From contig DIYF01000116.1 in NCBI GenBank assembly GCA_002427745.1, forward strand, positions 5,118 to 69,117: DNA of 64,000 bases, read 5' to 3'. Every line of letters starts with the position of its first letter. The stretch's first letter is position 1. Shown here in pieces: positions 45,280 to 54,495 of the stretch. Source of the DNA: Roseivirga sp. UBA6061 (GTDB lineage Bacteria > Bacteroidota > Bacteroidia > Cytophagales > Cyclobacteriaceae). The notes beneath the pieces were generated by a model. That model saw nothing but the letters and a program-made list of their open reading frames with translations, had not been told where the DNA came from and made no database searches. Made by a program: the position numbers and the translations under genes.

Positions 45280-46059
45280 TTACTTTTTGCGGAGATATAC
45301 ATTGCTGTAGGAAGCCTTCAGATCCAGGTCTACTCCACCACCATTGAGTTTTCCTTTAATGGTTGAACTCACCTTTCTCATGCCATCTTCATCGCCACCA
45401 AATGCAATATTCATATCAGAAAATGCCTCACCATAGGGGGTTTTGATCGTTACATCAGCCTTGGTTCCGGCAGGCAAAGTCACATCCACAATGCTATACA
45501 CTGATACGAGTGAGGTGGGGCTTTCCTGGTTGAGCTGAGAGAAAATTGCCTCAACCTTGCCGTAAACTGTATTTACCAGCGCAGGACCACTGATGTCCTC
45601 CATATATACGCTGTTATATCTGCCGGATATCTCGAGTTCTCCGGCCAGGCCATAGACCTCAATTTTACCGCCTTCCCAGTTACCGGTGTGTTCGATTTGA
45701 ACGTTCACACTTCTGGGTACCTTGATGGTATATTTTCCCTGGCCTCTTCTGGCCGCCTGAAAAACCACTACTTCATTTCCCTCCTGCTGTACATTGAGAC
45801 CGATACCGGTATTGTCTTTACCACGGGCACTCAAAGCTGTGAGCCCTTCAGCTCTCTCAGGGTTATCGCGCTTTGAATCAGCATCGATCTGAATCTCACT
45901 GCCATCATAAGCCTCTACTGACACTCTGTTTACTTCTTTTATAATCAATGTAGTCTGGCTCGGGTTTGAGACCTGGACCTTATGGCCCTGGGCACTCAGC
46001 TGTACGGCAGCTATCATCGCCAAAGACATCATTATCAATTTTATGCTAACCTTTTTCAT
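45280..46059 (-). CDS. DUF4097-family secreted beta-repeat protein (3 of 3)
   Basis: A signal peptide (about 1-24) then beta-repeats (IKVPRSVNVQIEHTGNWEGG, YGLAGELEISGRYNSVYMED) ending SYSNVYLRKK. It is the first DUF4097 gene after the anti-sigma gene. It is paralogous to the two downstream genes but ends with its own terminator. Confidence 0.8.
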   Translation of the reverse strand: MKKVSIKLIMMSLAMIAAVQLSAQGHKVQVSNPSQTTLIIKEVNRVSVEAYDGSEIQIDADSKRDNPERAEGLTALSARGKDNTGIGLNVQQEGNEVVVFQAARRGQGKYTIKVPRSVNVQIEHTGNWEGGKIEVYGLAGELEISGRYNSVYMEDISGPALVNTVYGKVEAIFSQLNQESPTSLVSVYSIVDVTLPAGTKADVTIKTPYGEAFSDMNIAFGGDEDGMRKVSSTIKGKLNGGGVDLDLKASYSNVYLRKK

Positions 46060-46152
46060 TTCTTCAATCGTTTTTAATTCAGATATTTTGAGTTTTTGTT
46101 ACCCGTCAGGTGGGTAATCCCTGATCTATTCAAATCGATTTGTTTAATCATT

Positions 46153-46917
46153 TTAAAGCTCGCGGAGCTTGAACATACCCAGGTGGGCCTCATCGCGTAC
46201 CTCCCTGAGGTTGTCATCATCTTCCACTATTTTCTGCAGGTTTTCAATAGCACCCACTTCCTTCAGGCTTACCAGTGCTTCTATCAGCACTATTTTCACC
46301 GCTGGTTCTTTTTCGGTACCCAATGCTGTTATCAATGTTTTGCGTACACTTTCATTGTTTCCAAACCGGGCCAGTGCCTCCACCCCCTTCATCCTCACGT
46401 TCATGTTAGACTCTTCGAGCACCACTTTCTGCAAAGCCTCCAGTGTTTCTTCGTCCACCACTTCCATTTCAAAGGAATAGTTTACCGCTTTCAGTCTGCC
46501 ACTGGCTGAAGAGCCCGTCATTTCTGTAAGCATCATCTGCTTCAGGCTATCCACTTCAGTACCTACAGAATCTTTACCGGCAAAGTAGCCTACCAATACC
46601 AGGGCTACCGCTGCAGCCACTCTGTAGAACCAGATTTCTCGTGATGTATGCTTCATCACAATCACCTTCGCCTCTTTTTCTTCCTCCACAGGCTGAAGTG
46701 ATTCTTCCAGTTTGCCAAATAGCTTATCGTCAGACAGACCTTCGGGTAACACATCACGCATCATTCCGATTTGTCTGAACTGATCCTGATAAGTCTTCAG
46801 ATGGTCGGGTACCACTTCTCTGAGAAAGAAGTTGTGGAGTTGCGTTTCCTCCTCAAGAGAAGTTTCCCCGTTGTAATACTTATCGATCAGTAATTCTATT
46901 TCTTTATCTGACTTCAT
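46153..46917 (-). CDS. anti-sigma-like membrane protein with periplasmic HEAT repeats
   Basis: A cytosolic N-terminal helical part (about 1-95; DKYYNGETSLEEETQLHNFF) is followed by one membrane helix (about 103-120) and a periplasmic C-terminal part of HEAT-like repeats (ALQKVVLEESNMNVRMKGVE; LITALGTEKEPAVKIVLIEA). The coding region overlaps the sigma gene and is transcribed with it, so it is probably the anti-sigma factor; the ATG at 46917 gives the best start. HEAT repeats as the outside part are unusual. Confidence 0.75.
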   Translation of the reverse strand: MKSDKEIELLIDKYYNGETSLEEETQLHNFFLREVVPDHLKTYQDQFRQIGMMRDVLPEGLSDDKLFGKLEESLQPVEEEKEAKVIVMKHTSREIWFYRVAAAVALVLVGYFAGKDSVGTEVDSLKQMMLTEMTGSSASGRLKAVNYSFEMEVVDEETLEALQKVVLEESNMNVRMKGVEALARFGNNESVRKTLITALGTEKEPAVKIVLIEALVSLKEVGAIENLQKIVEDDDNLREVRDEAHLGMFKLREL

Positions 46918-47416
46918 AATTCTCAATTTTTAAGTAGAGCTCCCTGGCTTTTTTTCTTGCCCTGGAAAGTCCCACACGAATGTTGTTTACTTCAAGCCCC
47001 GTCTGCTCAGCAATCTCCTCATAGCTATACCCCTCAACATCTCTGAGTGTAATCAGCAATCTCTGCTGATCAGGCAGGGACTGAAAAGCCCTTTCCATCA
47101 CCTTCATACTATCGCTCAGTTCTACTTTCCTGTAAGGAGTTGTAAAGCCTGAATCCAGTTCCATTTCCTGTACATCCAGCTGATTTTTATGCTTCTTAGA
47201 TTTCAGCTTATCCAGGCAATGGTTTTTGGTGATAGTTACCGCCAGTGCTTCCACACTTCGGTAAGCATCCAGTTGCTGTCGTTTATCCCAAAGTTTTACC
47301 ATCACATCCTGCAGCGTATCTTCCGCTTCATGCACCGATCGCAGCATATTCAGGGCAATTCGGTACAGGCGGTCCTTTACAGGTAAGACCTTGATTTTAA
47401 ACTCTTGCAACTCCAT
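46904..47416 (-). CDS. ECF RNA polymerase sigma factor
   Basis: The 170-residue protein has sigma region 2 (RIALNMLRSVHEAEDTLQDV) and region 4 (YSYEEIAEQTGLEVNNIRVG then LSRARKKA), as in ECF sigma factors. It is the first gene of an operon with an anti-sigma-like membrane protein and three DUF4097 genes, and likely directs their transcription after release by an envelope signal. Confidence 0.9.
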   Translation of the reverse strand: MELQEFKIKVLPVKDRLYRIALNMLRSVHEAEDTLQDVMVKLWDKRQQLDAYRSVEALAVTITKNHCLDKLKSKKHKNQLDVQEMELDSGFTTPYRKVELSDSMKVMERAFQSLPDQQRLLITLRDVEGYSYEEIAEQTGLEVNNIRVGLSRARKKARELYLKIENYEVR

Positions 47417-47567
47417 TCAATATCAGAGACGAGGGTGGGTATAAGTCATTACAGGAATGTAGAAAAATATATTCAGAGCTGTACAACTTTCATCGTACTC
47501 TTCTGATAATCAGACGATAAGGATATTCAATTTCTTAAACCTATTTTCGTAAATAAATAGCTGAAGC

Positions 47568-48332
47568 ATGTTTTTCGTCCTTTCCAAAATACTGGCATTT
47601 TTCGTCAGGCCTCTGGTCTGGATCATTTTCTGCTTTTTGGGATCATACTTCTTCAGAAGACCTAAATTAAAAAAGGGTCTTTTCTGGACAGGCATGTTGC
47701 TACTCATAGTTTTTTCCAATCAGTACATCAGTAACCGGGTGATGCTCTGGTGGGAACCTGAGCCGGTACTTATTGAAACTCTGGGGCAGTACGATGTAGG
47801 GATAGTATTCAGTGGTGTCACCAAGGGGAGCAAGACACCTGATGACCGGGTATATTTTAATCAGGATGCCGACAGAATTACCCACACGCTGCAGCTTTAC
47901 AACGAAGGAAAGATTAAACGCATTCTGGTTACTGGCGGGCTGGGCTTTCAGCAAAGAAAAGTGAGTGCGGCAGCCGAAAGGCTTCGCGACTTTTTGCTGA
48001 TGGCGGGAGTTCCTGAGGAAGACATCATTGTAGAACCCGATGCGGTGAACACCTATGAAAACGCGGTCAATGCGGCCAGGATACTTAACAAGCAGTTTCC
48101 CGGACAGAAATACCTGCTTATTACATCAGCTTTTCATATGAAGCGTTCGTCACTTTGCCTGAAAGCCCAGGGTATATCCTTCGATACTTTTCCTGCAGGC
48201 TACCGCACCGACAGGCCCACACCTAAGTTTGATGATCTGTTTATCCCGAGAGCAACAGCTATAGACAGATGGGAGCTTATTTTCAAGGAAATTGCCGGCC
48301 TGGCTACTTACCGGGTTATGGGGTATCTCTAA
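47568..48332 (+). CDS. YdcF/ElyC-like DUF218 membrane protein
   Basis: Two N-terminal membrane helices (about 5-25, 40-60) are followed by a DUF218 domain (about 75-235) with GIVFSGVT, ILVTGGLG, EDIIVEPDAVNTYENAVNAA and LLITSAFHMKRS. Family members such as SanA and ElyC affect envelope or peptidoglycan precursor homeostasis. The 3' end overlaps the convergent ArsR gene by 4 bp. Confidence 0.85.
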   Translation: MFFVLSKILAFFVRPLVWIIFCFLGSYFFRRPKLKKGLFWTGMLLLIVFSNQYISNRVMLWWEPEPVLIETLGQYDVGIVFSGVTKGSKTPDDRVYFNQDADRITHTLQLYNEGKIKRILVTGGLGFQQRKVSAAAERLRDFLLMAGVPEEDIIVEPDAVNTYENAVNAARILNKQFPGQKYLLITSAFHMKRSSLCLKAQGISFDTFPAGYRTDRPTPKFDDLFIPRATAIDRWELIFKEIAGLATYRVMGYL

Positions 48333-48631
48333 AAGTAATTTATATCCACCTTTTCGAGCGTGGCGATAAGATCTACAACCTCTTTTAATTTGAGAAAGTA
48401 AAAAATCTGTTTGCCTTCGCGCTTACTGCCCAGCACGCCTTTCATCTTCAGGTTGGCCAGGTGATGGGATGTCAGGGACTGCTCCAGCCCCAGGTAAGCG
48501 GTTATCTCATTCACCGACATCTTCTCATGCTGGCTCAACAAATCAATGATACCCACACGCATAGGATGGGCCACCGTTTTCAGCACAAACGCAATTTTTT
48601 CAACCCTTTCTCTGTCGAGTTCCTCCGCCAT
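48329..48631 (-). CDS. ArsR-family winged-helix regulator
   Basis: The 100-residue protein is one winged helix (VGIIDLLSQHEKMSVNEITA; YLGLEQSLTSHHLANLKMKG; KREGKQIFYFLKL). No metal-binding cysteine motif such as CxC is present, so it is unlikely to be a classical metal sensor. It stands alone. Confidence 0.85.
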   Translation of the reverse strand: MAEELDRERVEKIAFVLKTVAHPMRVGIIDLLSQHEKMSVNEITAYLGLEQSLTSHHLANLKMKGVLGSKREGKQIFYFLKLKEVVDLIATLEKVDINYF

Positions 48632-48688
48632 ATATCGGTAAATTTATGGTCATATGTTCATATAAAAAAGAAAGGCTCATAAATAAAA

Positions 48689-48716
48689 AAGGAGTCGCTT
48701 TTAAGAGCAACTCCTT
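48689..48716 (-). terminator. intrinsic terminator after the OmpA/TSP3 gene
   Basis: Minus strand: AAGGAGT...ACTCCTT stem with a smaller inner stem, followed by six T, 24 bp beyond the stop of the 48740 gene. Confidence 0.75.
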
Positions 48717-48739
48717 CCTGTACATATCATTCAAAGCGC

Positions 48740-50176
48740 CTACTTCAGGACTACTTTAATCTCTACACGTCTGTTTTTAGCACGACCTACCCTGCTGGCG
48801 TTATCACCCACAGGCTCATCAATACCAAAGCCTTCCGAGGTCATACGAGACCTGGAAATGCCTTTCTCAACCAGGTACTCCAATACAGCTGACCCACGCA
48901 ATCTGGAAAGATGCAGGTTATAAGCTTCATTACCCGTATTGTCAGAGTGACCTCTGAGCTCAAGTCTGAAATCGTATTCCTTCATGAGTAGTGCAATCTC
49001 ATCCAGTGCTTTCTGGTAAACAGGTAGCAACTCTGTACTATTGAACCTGAAGGTTATCACCTCTACAGGTAGTTCAGGTGTATAGACAGGACATCCTTTA
49101 GTATCTGCTGAACCCTTATCGGCCGGACAGTCATCTTCTGAATCAGGAATTCCATCTCCATCTGTATCAATCACTCTCGGAGCATCAGGGTCTGTAGCGC
49201 AGCCATCGAATTGCCCTGCCTCATTAGGACACTTATCATTTACATCAGGCACTCCATCACCATCGCTATCTACAGGACAACCACTACCGTCTTTTCCTGC
49301 CTGCTGTGGACATTTATCATCAACATCTGCCACACCATCTCCGTCTGTATCTTCAGGGCAGCCTTTTCCGTTTTCACCGGCTACATCCGGACATTTATCT
49401 TCGGCATCTGCTATACCATCTCCGTCCGTATCAGGACAACCATTGGCCAGTTTACCCGGCAGGTCAGGACACTGATCTTCTGCATCGATCACACCATCAC
49501 CATCACGGTCAGGGTATGGACAACCATTGTTATCTTCGGGTCCGAATTCATCAGGACATCCATCTTTAGCATCTACGATACCATCGTTGTCGGAATCTTT
49601 TCTCTTTTTAATGGAGAACCCGATACCTACAGAATACTCACGATAATTATTCTTACCATTCACCTTGTAGCCTGTAGATACAAAGGCTTTGAATTTTTCA
49701 GCAATTCTCCAGTCCACTCCCAATGTGGGTGTTACATTCACAGCAAACCCTTCCTCAACGGTAGAATTACCAGCATTGTCAAAGTTCAGGAAGCCAACTC
49801 CCAGGGCCGCAAAAGGCGCGAGCTTGGCATTTTCTTTCAGAATTTTACCATTATTGAACTTGAACTTAGGCACAAAATGCAAACCGAACAGGTCCGTTCT
49901 GTCTGTGCCGTTTTCATTAAGAATTGTTCCAAAAGATGCCAGGTAGCTAAAGTTGAAGCTTTTATTGAAATACCTCTCTAATCCAAAAGTAAAAGAAGCA
50001 GCATCCGTACTGGTAATGTTATCAAACGGAATACGGATGATGGATCCGTACTGATTGTTATTGTATGAAAGTGTAGGCCAGTTCTTATCATCCTCAGTCT
50101 GCGCAGAGGCTCCAATGCTCAATAGCATTAGTCCAAGGCAAGAAACAACCAGTTGCTTTATAAAAAAATTCATCAC
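48740..50176 (-). CDS. OmpA-family outer membrane protein with thrombospondin type 3 repeats
   Basis: Signal peptide (about 1-25), an eight-stranded barrel-like region (about 28-190), a run of calcium-binding TSP3 repeats (DTDGDGVADVDDKCP, DSDGDGVPDVNDKCP and others, about 195-350), then an OmpA peptidoglycan-binding domain (about 370-478; LELRGHSDNTGNEAYNLHLS then RLRGSAVLEYL). The gene is a paralogue of 50455-51870. Such proteins tether the outer membrane to the wall. Confidence 0.9.
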   Translation of the reverse strand: MMNFFIKQLVVSCLGLMLLSIGASAQTEDDKNWPTLSYNNNQYGSIIRIPFDNITSTDAASFTFGLERYFNKSFNFSYLASFGTILNENGTDRTDLFGLHFVPKFKFNNGKILKENAKLAPFAALGVGFLNFDNAGNSTVEEGFAVNVTPTLGVDWRIAEKFKAFVSTGYKVNGKNNYREYSVGIGFSIKKRKDSDNDGIVDAKDGCPDEFGPEDNNGCPYPDRDGDGVIDAEDQCPDLPGKLANGCPDTDGDGIADAEDKCPDVAGENGKGCPEDTDGDGVADVDDKCPQQAGKDGSGCPVDSDGDGVPDVNDKCPNEAGQFDGCATDPDAPRVIDTDGDGIPDSEDDCPADKGSADTKGCPVYTPELPVEVITFRFNSTELLPVYQKALDEIALLMKEYDFRLELRGHSDNTGNEAYNLHLSRLRGSAVLEYLVEKGISRSRMTSEGFGIDEPVGDNASRVGRAKNRRVEIKVVLK

Positions 50177-50371
50177 TCGATTTTTTGAAATATGAAGGTA
50201 GTCACTAATTCCAGCTATATCAACGAATTTTCGTTATTAAGTTCTGACTTTAAGAACTTTAAAAAACGTCAAAAGCTCTTTCTACTTCTCATTGAAGGCC
50301 GATTACCGACTATATAAAGCTCACCTGTTCACAATTTGTACACAAGTGGTAATCAGACTTTTCTAAACAGG

Positions 50372-50400
50372 AAGAGCAGGTTTTTTCCGAACCTGCTCTT
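50372..50400 (-). terminator. intrinsic hairpin between the two OmpA genes
   Basis: Perfect arms AAGAGCAGGTT / AACCTGCTCTT with a 7-nt loop, 55 bp beyond the stop of the 50455 gene. Flanking T-runs are weak on both strands, so it may also be a transcript-stabilising hairpin. Confidence 0.6.
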
Positions 50401-50454
50401 CTTTAAGTAGTATTTATTCAAGCCATATGACTATGGCCTGATTCATAAAATAAA

Positions 50455-51870
50455 TTATTTAAAAACAATCTCCAGCTCTACCCTTCTGTTCTGTGCTCTG
50501 CCTGCTCTGGTATTGTTGTCTGCAATCGGATTGGCGATACCATAGCCCTCAGCCGCCAGTCTGGAGGCATCAATACCTTTGTCAATCAGATACTGCTTCA
50601 CAGCATTGGCTCTTCTTTTAGATAACTCCAGGTTTGAATCTTCTCTGCCTGTGTTATCAGTATAGCCGCTCAGACTCAGGTTAAAGTCATTTTCGGCCAT
50701 CAAATCCGCCACCTGGTTTAATGATGCGTAAGAAGATTGCTTCAGCACATCGCTACCAGAGTTGAACTGAATACTCTTCACAGCCAGATCCAACACTTTT
50801 TTCACTTCTTCTTTCACCTCAGGACAACCATTGTTGGTAGTAAGGCCTGCTGTCTGTGGACACTGATCATCACTGTCTTTCACACCATCACCATCAGTAT
50901 CAGGACAACCGTTGAGTGTACCTGCCTGGTTAGGACACTGATCCTCGCTATCCTTGATTCCATCTCCATCGCTGTCAGGACAACCGTTCAGGGTACCCGC
51001 CTGATTAGGACACTGGTCTTCACTATCTTTCACACCATCGCCATCAGTATCAGGGCAACCATTGTGAGCAGCAACACCTGCTACATCAGGACAGGTATCT
51101 TCTGAATCCTTGATACCATCTCTGTCTTTATCGGGGCAACCATTCAGTGTACCTGCCTCTGTAGGGCACTCATCATCCTTATCCAAAACACCATCGCCAT
51201 CGGTATCAGGCCATGGACAGCCCTGATTCTCAACAGGTCCTGCTACTTCAGGACAGGCATCTTCTTTATTGGTTACACCATCACCATCTGAATCTTTTTC
51301 TCCTCCCAGAGAGAAAGAAACGCCTATGGCATACTGCATATAGTTAGGAGACTGAGAAATACTGCTTTTATAAGCAGCTCTTGCATTGATTTCAGCATCT
51401 TCAGCAACCTTGAACTTTAGTCCGCCACCGATGGGCAACATGGAGTAGCTGCCATCCTCAAACTCCTGATATTGGAGTCTGCCGGAGATATTGCCATGCC
51501 ATGCCATACCGTAACCGGCAAAAAGATAGGGGGCTACTTTAGAGTCTTCTTTAAAGATGTACCCGTTGTCAAACTTGTAAACCAGTCTCAGATCAAAATC
51601 TGTCAGGTTGCCATTGTATACATCCTCATAGATCAGCTTACCATATGATAAACCTGCTTCGATATCAAAGCTTGAGTTAATGTACCTCTCTATACCTACT
51701 CTCAGTCCCGAATTATCGAGTTGACCAAAGTCAAAAATACCTTCCCAGAATCTATAGTCGAATTTATTGTTAGTCAGCTCTATGGTGAGCCACCAGGGAG
51801 TATCTTCTGTCTGCGCCTGGGCAGACGTGATCCCCATAAAAAGTGCAAGTGCGATTAAAAATCTCTTCAT
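50455..51870 (-). CDS. OmpA-family outer membrane protein with thrombospondin type 3 repeats
   Basis: Same layout as its paralogue: signal peptide (about 1-19), barrel-like region (about 22-190), TSP3 repeats (DTDGDGVKDSEDQCP and similar, about 193-350) and an OmpA domain (about 365-471; LSLSGYTDNTGREDSNLELS). Two of the TSP3 units are nearly identical at DNA level, about 60 bp each around 50890-51050. It has its own promoter region on the right, near the palindrome at 52021. Confidence 0.9.
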   Translation of the reverse strand: MKRFLIALALFMGITSAQAQTEDTPWWLTIELTNNKFDYRFWEGIFDFGQLDNSGLRVGIERYINSSFDIEAGLSYGKLIYEDVYNGNLTDFDLRLVYKFDNGYIFKEDSKVAPYLFAGYGMAWHGNISGRLQYQEFEDGSYSMLPIGGGLKFKVAEDAEINARAAYKSSISQSPNYMQYAIGVSFSLGGEKDSDGDGVTNKEDACPEVAGPVENQGCPWPDTDGDGVLDKDDECPTEAGTLNGCPDKDRDGIKDSEDTCPDVAGVAAHNGCPDTDGDGVKDSEDQCPNQAGTLNGCPDSDGDGIKDSEDQCPNQAGTLNGCPDTDGDGVKDSDDQCPQTAGLTTNNGCPEVKEEVKKVLDLAVKSIQFNSGSDVLKQSSYASLNQVADLMAENDFNLSLSGYTDNTGREDSNLELSKRRANAVKQYLIDKGIDASRLAAEGYGIANPIADNNTRAGRAQNRRVELEIVFK

Positions 51871-52020
51871 GTCAATTAGTTTTCAGTTGTAGTACAAAAT
51901 CCTAACCAACCCAGCTATTTAAGATAATTAATCTTTTTGTTTTATCGAAACATGGTATATAACAATTTACAAGACCATTTTCCATAAGTACAGCCTAATA
52001 ACCCAAACCCCAATTCTGAG

Positions 52021-52043
52021 AATTTTCCCAAATTGGGAAAATT
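52021..52043. promoter_or_regulatory. perfect 11-bp inverted repeat in a divergent promoter region
   Basis: AATTTTCCCAA (52021-52031) and TTGGGAAAATT (52033-52043) form a perfect palindrome around one A. It lies 20 bp before the phosphodiesterase ATG and in the space shared with the divergent OmpA gene, as expected of an operator. Confidence 0.65.
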
Positions 52044-52062
52044 TTTCCTGTTTTATTTGTGC

Positions 52063-52563
52063 ATGAAAATCGGACTGATCTCAGATACCCATAGCTTTCT
52101 GGACCCTAAAGTGTTTAATCACTTTCAATCATGTGACGAAATATGGCATGCGGGGGATGTGGGCGACATTGCCGTGATAGAGCAACTGAAAGCTTTTAAA
52201 CCTGTGAGAGGAGTGTTTGGCAACATCGATGACCAGTCTGTGCGACAGAAGTATCCGGAGAAACTCGTTTTTGAGGTTGAAGGAGTTAAGGTATATATGA
52301 TCCACATCGGGGGAACTCCTCCCAGGTATGCCAAAGGGGTAAAAGCCGACCTGAAAAAAGAAAAACCCAGGCTCTTTATCTGCGGTCATTCACATATACT
52401 GAAAGTAATGCCCGATAAGGAACTGGATAATATGCTCTATATGAATCCGGGAGCTGCCGGAAGGCAGGGCTTTCACCGAATGCGCACCTTACTCCGCTTT
52501 GACCTGGAAGCGGGCAGTATCAAAAACCTGGAAGTAATAGAGCTCGGAAAACGAGGGCAATAA
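52063..52563 (+). CDS. YfcE-like metallophosphoesterase
   Basis: From ATG 52063 (an in-frame TTG upstream falls inside the palindrome) the 166-residue protein shows the metal-binding motifs DTH near residue 8, GDVGD, GNIDD and GHSH. It belongs to the YfcE/MJ0936 group of small metal-dependent phosphodiesterases. The physiological substrate is unknown. Confidence 0.85.
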   Translation: MKIGLISDTHSFLDPKVFNHFQSCDEIWHAGDVGDIAVIEQLKAFKPVRGVFGNIDDQSVRQKYPEKLVFEVEGVKVYMIHIGGTPPRYAKGVKADLKKEKPRLFICGHSHILKVMPDKELDNMLYMNPGAAGRQGFHRMRTLLRFDLEAGSIKNLEVIELGKRGQ

Positions 52564-52565
52564 AA

Positions 52566-52591
52566 AAGCCCTGACGGTATCGTCAGAGCTT
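52566..52591 (-). terminator. intrinsic terminator after the 52618 gene
   Basis: Minus strand: GCTCTGACG-ATAC-CGTCAGGGC stem with one U:G pair, followed by six T. It lies between convergent genes and serves the minus-strand gene best. Confidence 0.75.
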
Positions 52592-52617
52592 TATGCTGTA
52601 TCTTATGTGAAGCAGAA

Positions 52618-52962
52618 TTAAGCTTCTTCTTTAGTCTCTTCTTCGTCTGCAGCAGGCTCTTCGCTTTCTTCTGCTGCTTCAGTAGCCTCAGCAGCTTCTT
52701 CTGCCTCAGCGACAACCTCTTCTACTTTTTCAGCCTCAGCTACAGGAGTTTCTTCAACTACTGCCTCAACTTTGGTTTCTTCTACTGCCGGAGCAGGTGC
52801 TTCTGCTTCTTTAACCGGAGCAGTTCCAAAAGAAGCTTTAATAGCTTCTGCGTCAATCTTTTTGATTACAGGCTTTCTGTTCAACTGCTGCATGCTCACC
52901 TGTCTTTTGGCGGCTGTCTGCTTGTTTCTTCTTGCCTTTCTTTTAAGTCGCGTTACGCCCAT
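52618..52962 (-). CDS. small basic-headed, acidic-tailed protein (MGVTRLKRK family)
   Basis: From ATG 52962 the 114-residue protein begins MGVTRLKRKARRNK, a conserved start I associate with Bacteroidota small proteins of unknown role, then a basic ~35-residue part and a long A/E/V-rich acidic tail. The strongly split charge suggests an RNA- or ribosome-associated protein, which is inference. It is transcribed away from hisS. Confidence 0.7.
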   Translation of the reverse strand: MGVTRLKRKARRNKQTAAKRQVSMQQLNRKPVIKKIDAEAIKASFGTAPVKEAEAPAPAVEETKVEAVVEETPVAEAEKVEEVVAEAEEAAEATEAAEESEEPAADEEETKEEA

Positions 52963-53077
52963 GTCACTATGCTTATTCTCGAAATGAGGTGCAAAGATAA
53001 GAGTTAATAGAAAAACTACGCATCTTTTACCAAATAAAAATTCAAAAACCTTCCACTTTGACCGTATTTGTACCACA

Positions 53078-53104
53078 TTGTTTTCTGACCTTTTAGTAGC
53101 TTTG
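53078..53104 (+). promoter_or_regulatory. candidate promoter of hisS
   Basis: A TTG at 53078-53080 and TAGCTTTG at 53097-53104 match the Bacteroidota -33 (TTG) and -7 (TAnnTTTG) elements, with 16 bp between them, 18 bp before the hisS ATG. Confidence 0.55.
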
Positions 53105-53121
53105 GCGAAATATCAGGAGTA

Positions 53122-54495
53122 ATGGCACAAAAACCCTCTTTACCTAAAGGAACACGCGACTTTGGTCCGGCCCAAATGTTGAAAAGAAACTACATTCTGA
53201 ACGCCATTCGGTCTGTGTTCAAAAAATATGGCTTTTTGCCTCTGGAAACTCCTGCCATGGAAAACCTCTCCACCTTAACAGGTAAGTATGGAGATGAAGG
53301 AGACCAGTTGCTCTTCAGAATACTCAATACCGGTGATTACCTGTCTAAAACCCAACCGGCTGATTATGAAGCCGGAAGTAAGGCACTTACTTCAAAGATT
53401 GCCGAAAAAGGCCTGAAGTATGACCTGACAGTACCCTTTGCCCGCTATGTGGTCATGAATCAGCACGACATCGCCTTTCCTTTCAGACGATACCAGATAC
53501 AGCCTGTATGGCGTGCCGACAGACCTCAGAAAGGGAGGTATCGAGAATTTTATCAGTGTGATGCTGATATCATCGGTACCAACTCGCTCATTTCTGAAGC
53601 CGAACTGATGTGTATGGTGCACGAGGTTTTCGAGCGTCTCAATTTTAATGACTTCAGTGTTTCTATAAGCAATCGCAAGGTACTTGAAGGCATGGCTGAG
53701 GTGCTGAATGCCAGCGAGCAATTCAGTACGTTCTGTGTGATTCTTGACAAACTGGACAAGATTGGGCAGGAGCGTGTATTTGAGGAACTCAGCAAAATCG
53801 GTATCACACCAAATGCCCTGACACAGCTGGACAATATGCTCAGTCTGAGCGGTGCTAACAGTGAGAAACTGGAAGCTCTGAAGGTTCTTCTTGCCGATTC
53901 TGAAGCTGGTATCACAGGAATAAATGAACTGGCAGACACTTTCAGCTATATTGAAAAGCTGGGATTAACATCTCACAAACTGGTTTTCGACCCTACGCTG
54001 GCACGTGGCCTCTCCTATTATACAGGTACCATTTATGAGGTGAAACCCACATCTGTTAAAATGGGAACTATTACTGCCGGTGGACGCTATGACAACCTGA
54101 CCGGTATATTCGGTTTAAAAGACGTATCCGGTGTGGGTATCAGCTTTGGTATCGACCGTATTTATGATACACTCGAAGAAATGAACCTTTACCCTGAAGA
54201 CAACCAGGATACCACCCGACTACTGATAACAAACTTCGATCAGGAGTCGGCTGACTACGCTCTGGGCCTGCTGGCAAAATTCAGAGCTGCCGGCATTAAT
54301 AGCGAACTCTATCCTGACAGTGCCAAGCTCAAAAAGCAAATGTCTTATGCAAATAAGAAAGGAATTCCTTTTTGCCTGATGGTCGGTTCGCGGGAGATCG
54401 AAACAGGAGAGTTCGTTTTGAAAAATATGAGTACCGGTGAGCAAAGCACACTGGATACAGACAGCCTGATCAAAGAACTAAGCAGTTCACAATAA
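53122..54495 (+). CDS. hisS: histidyl-tRNA synthetase
   Basis: Class II aminoacyl-tRNA synthetase motifs are clear: motif 2 (FRRYQIQPVWRADRPQKGRY), the histidine-specific RGLSYYTGTIYE and GRYDNLTG/SFGIDRI motif 3 region, then a C-terminal anticodon-binding domain (about 365-457). The enzyme charges tRNA-His in the cytosol. At 457 residues it matches the family. Confidence 0.95.
   Translation: MAQKPSLPKGTRDFGPAQMLKRNYILNAIRSVFKKYGFLPLETPAMENLSTLTGKYGDEGDQLLFRILNTGDYLSKTQPADYEAGSKALTSKIAEKGLKYDLTVPFARYVVMNQHDIAFPFRRYQIQPVWRADRPQKGRYREFYQCDADIIGTNSLISEAELMCMVHEVFERLNFNDFSVSISNRKVLEGMAEVLNASEQFSTFCVILDKLDKIGQERVFEELSKIGITPNALTQLDNMLSLSGANSEKLEALKVLLADSEAGITGINELADTFSYIEKLGLTSHKLVFDPTLARGLSYYTGTIYEVKPTSVKMGTITAGGRYDNLTGIFGLKDVSGVGISFGIDRIYDTLEEMNLYPEDNQDTTRLLITNFDQESADYALGLLAKFRAAGINSELYPDSAKLKKQMSYANKKGIPFCLMVGSREIETGEFVLKNMSTGEQSTLDTDSLIKELSSSQ

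Noticed and set aside
49211..49981. 256-residue plus-strand frame inside the OmpA/TSP3 gene
   Set aside because: It is the antisense shadow of the TSP3 repeats (runs of T/I/H/R from DxDxDG codons); the minus-strand OmpA gene has clear domains.
50872..51072. near-identical ~60-bp units as a CRISPR-like array
   Set aside because: They are in-frame TSP3 calcium-binding repeats of the OmpA protein without spacers.
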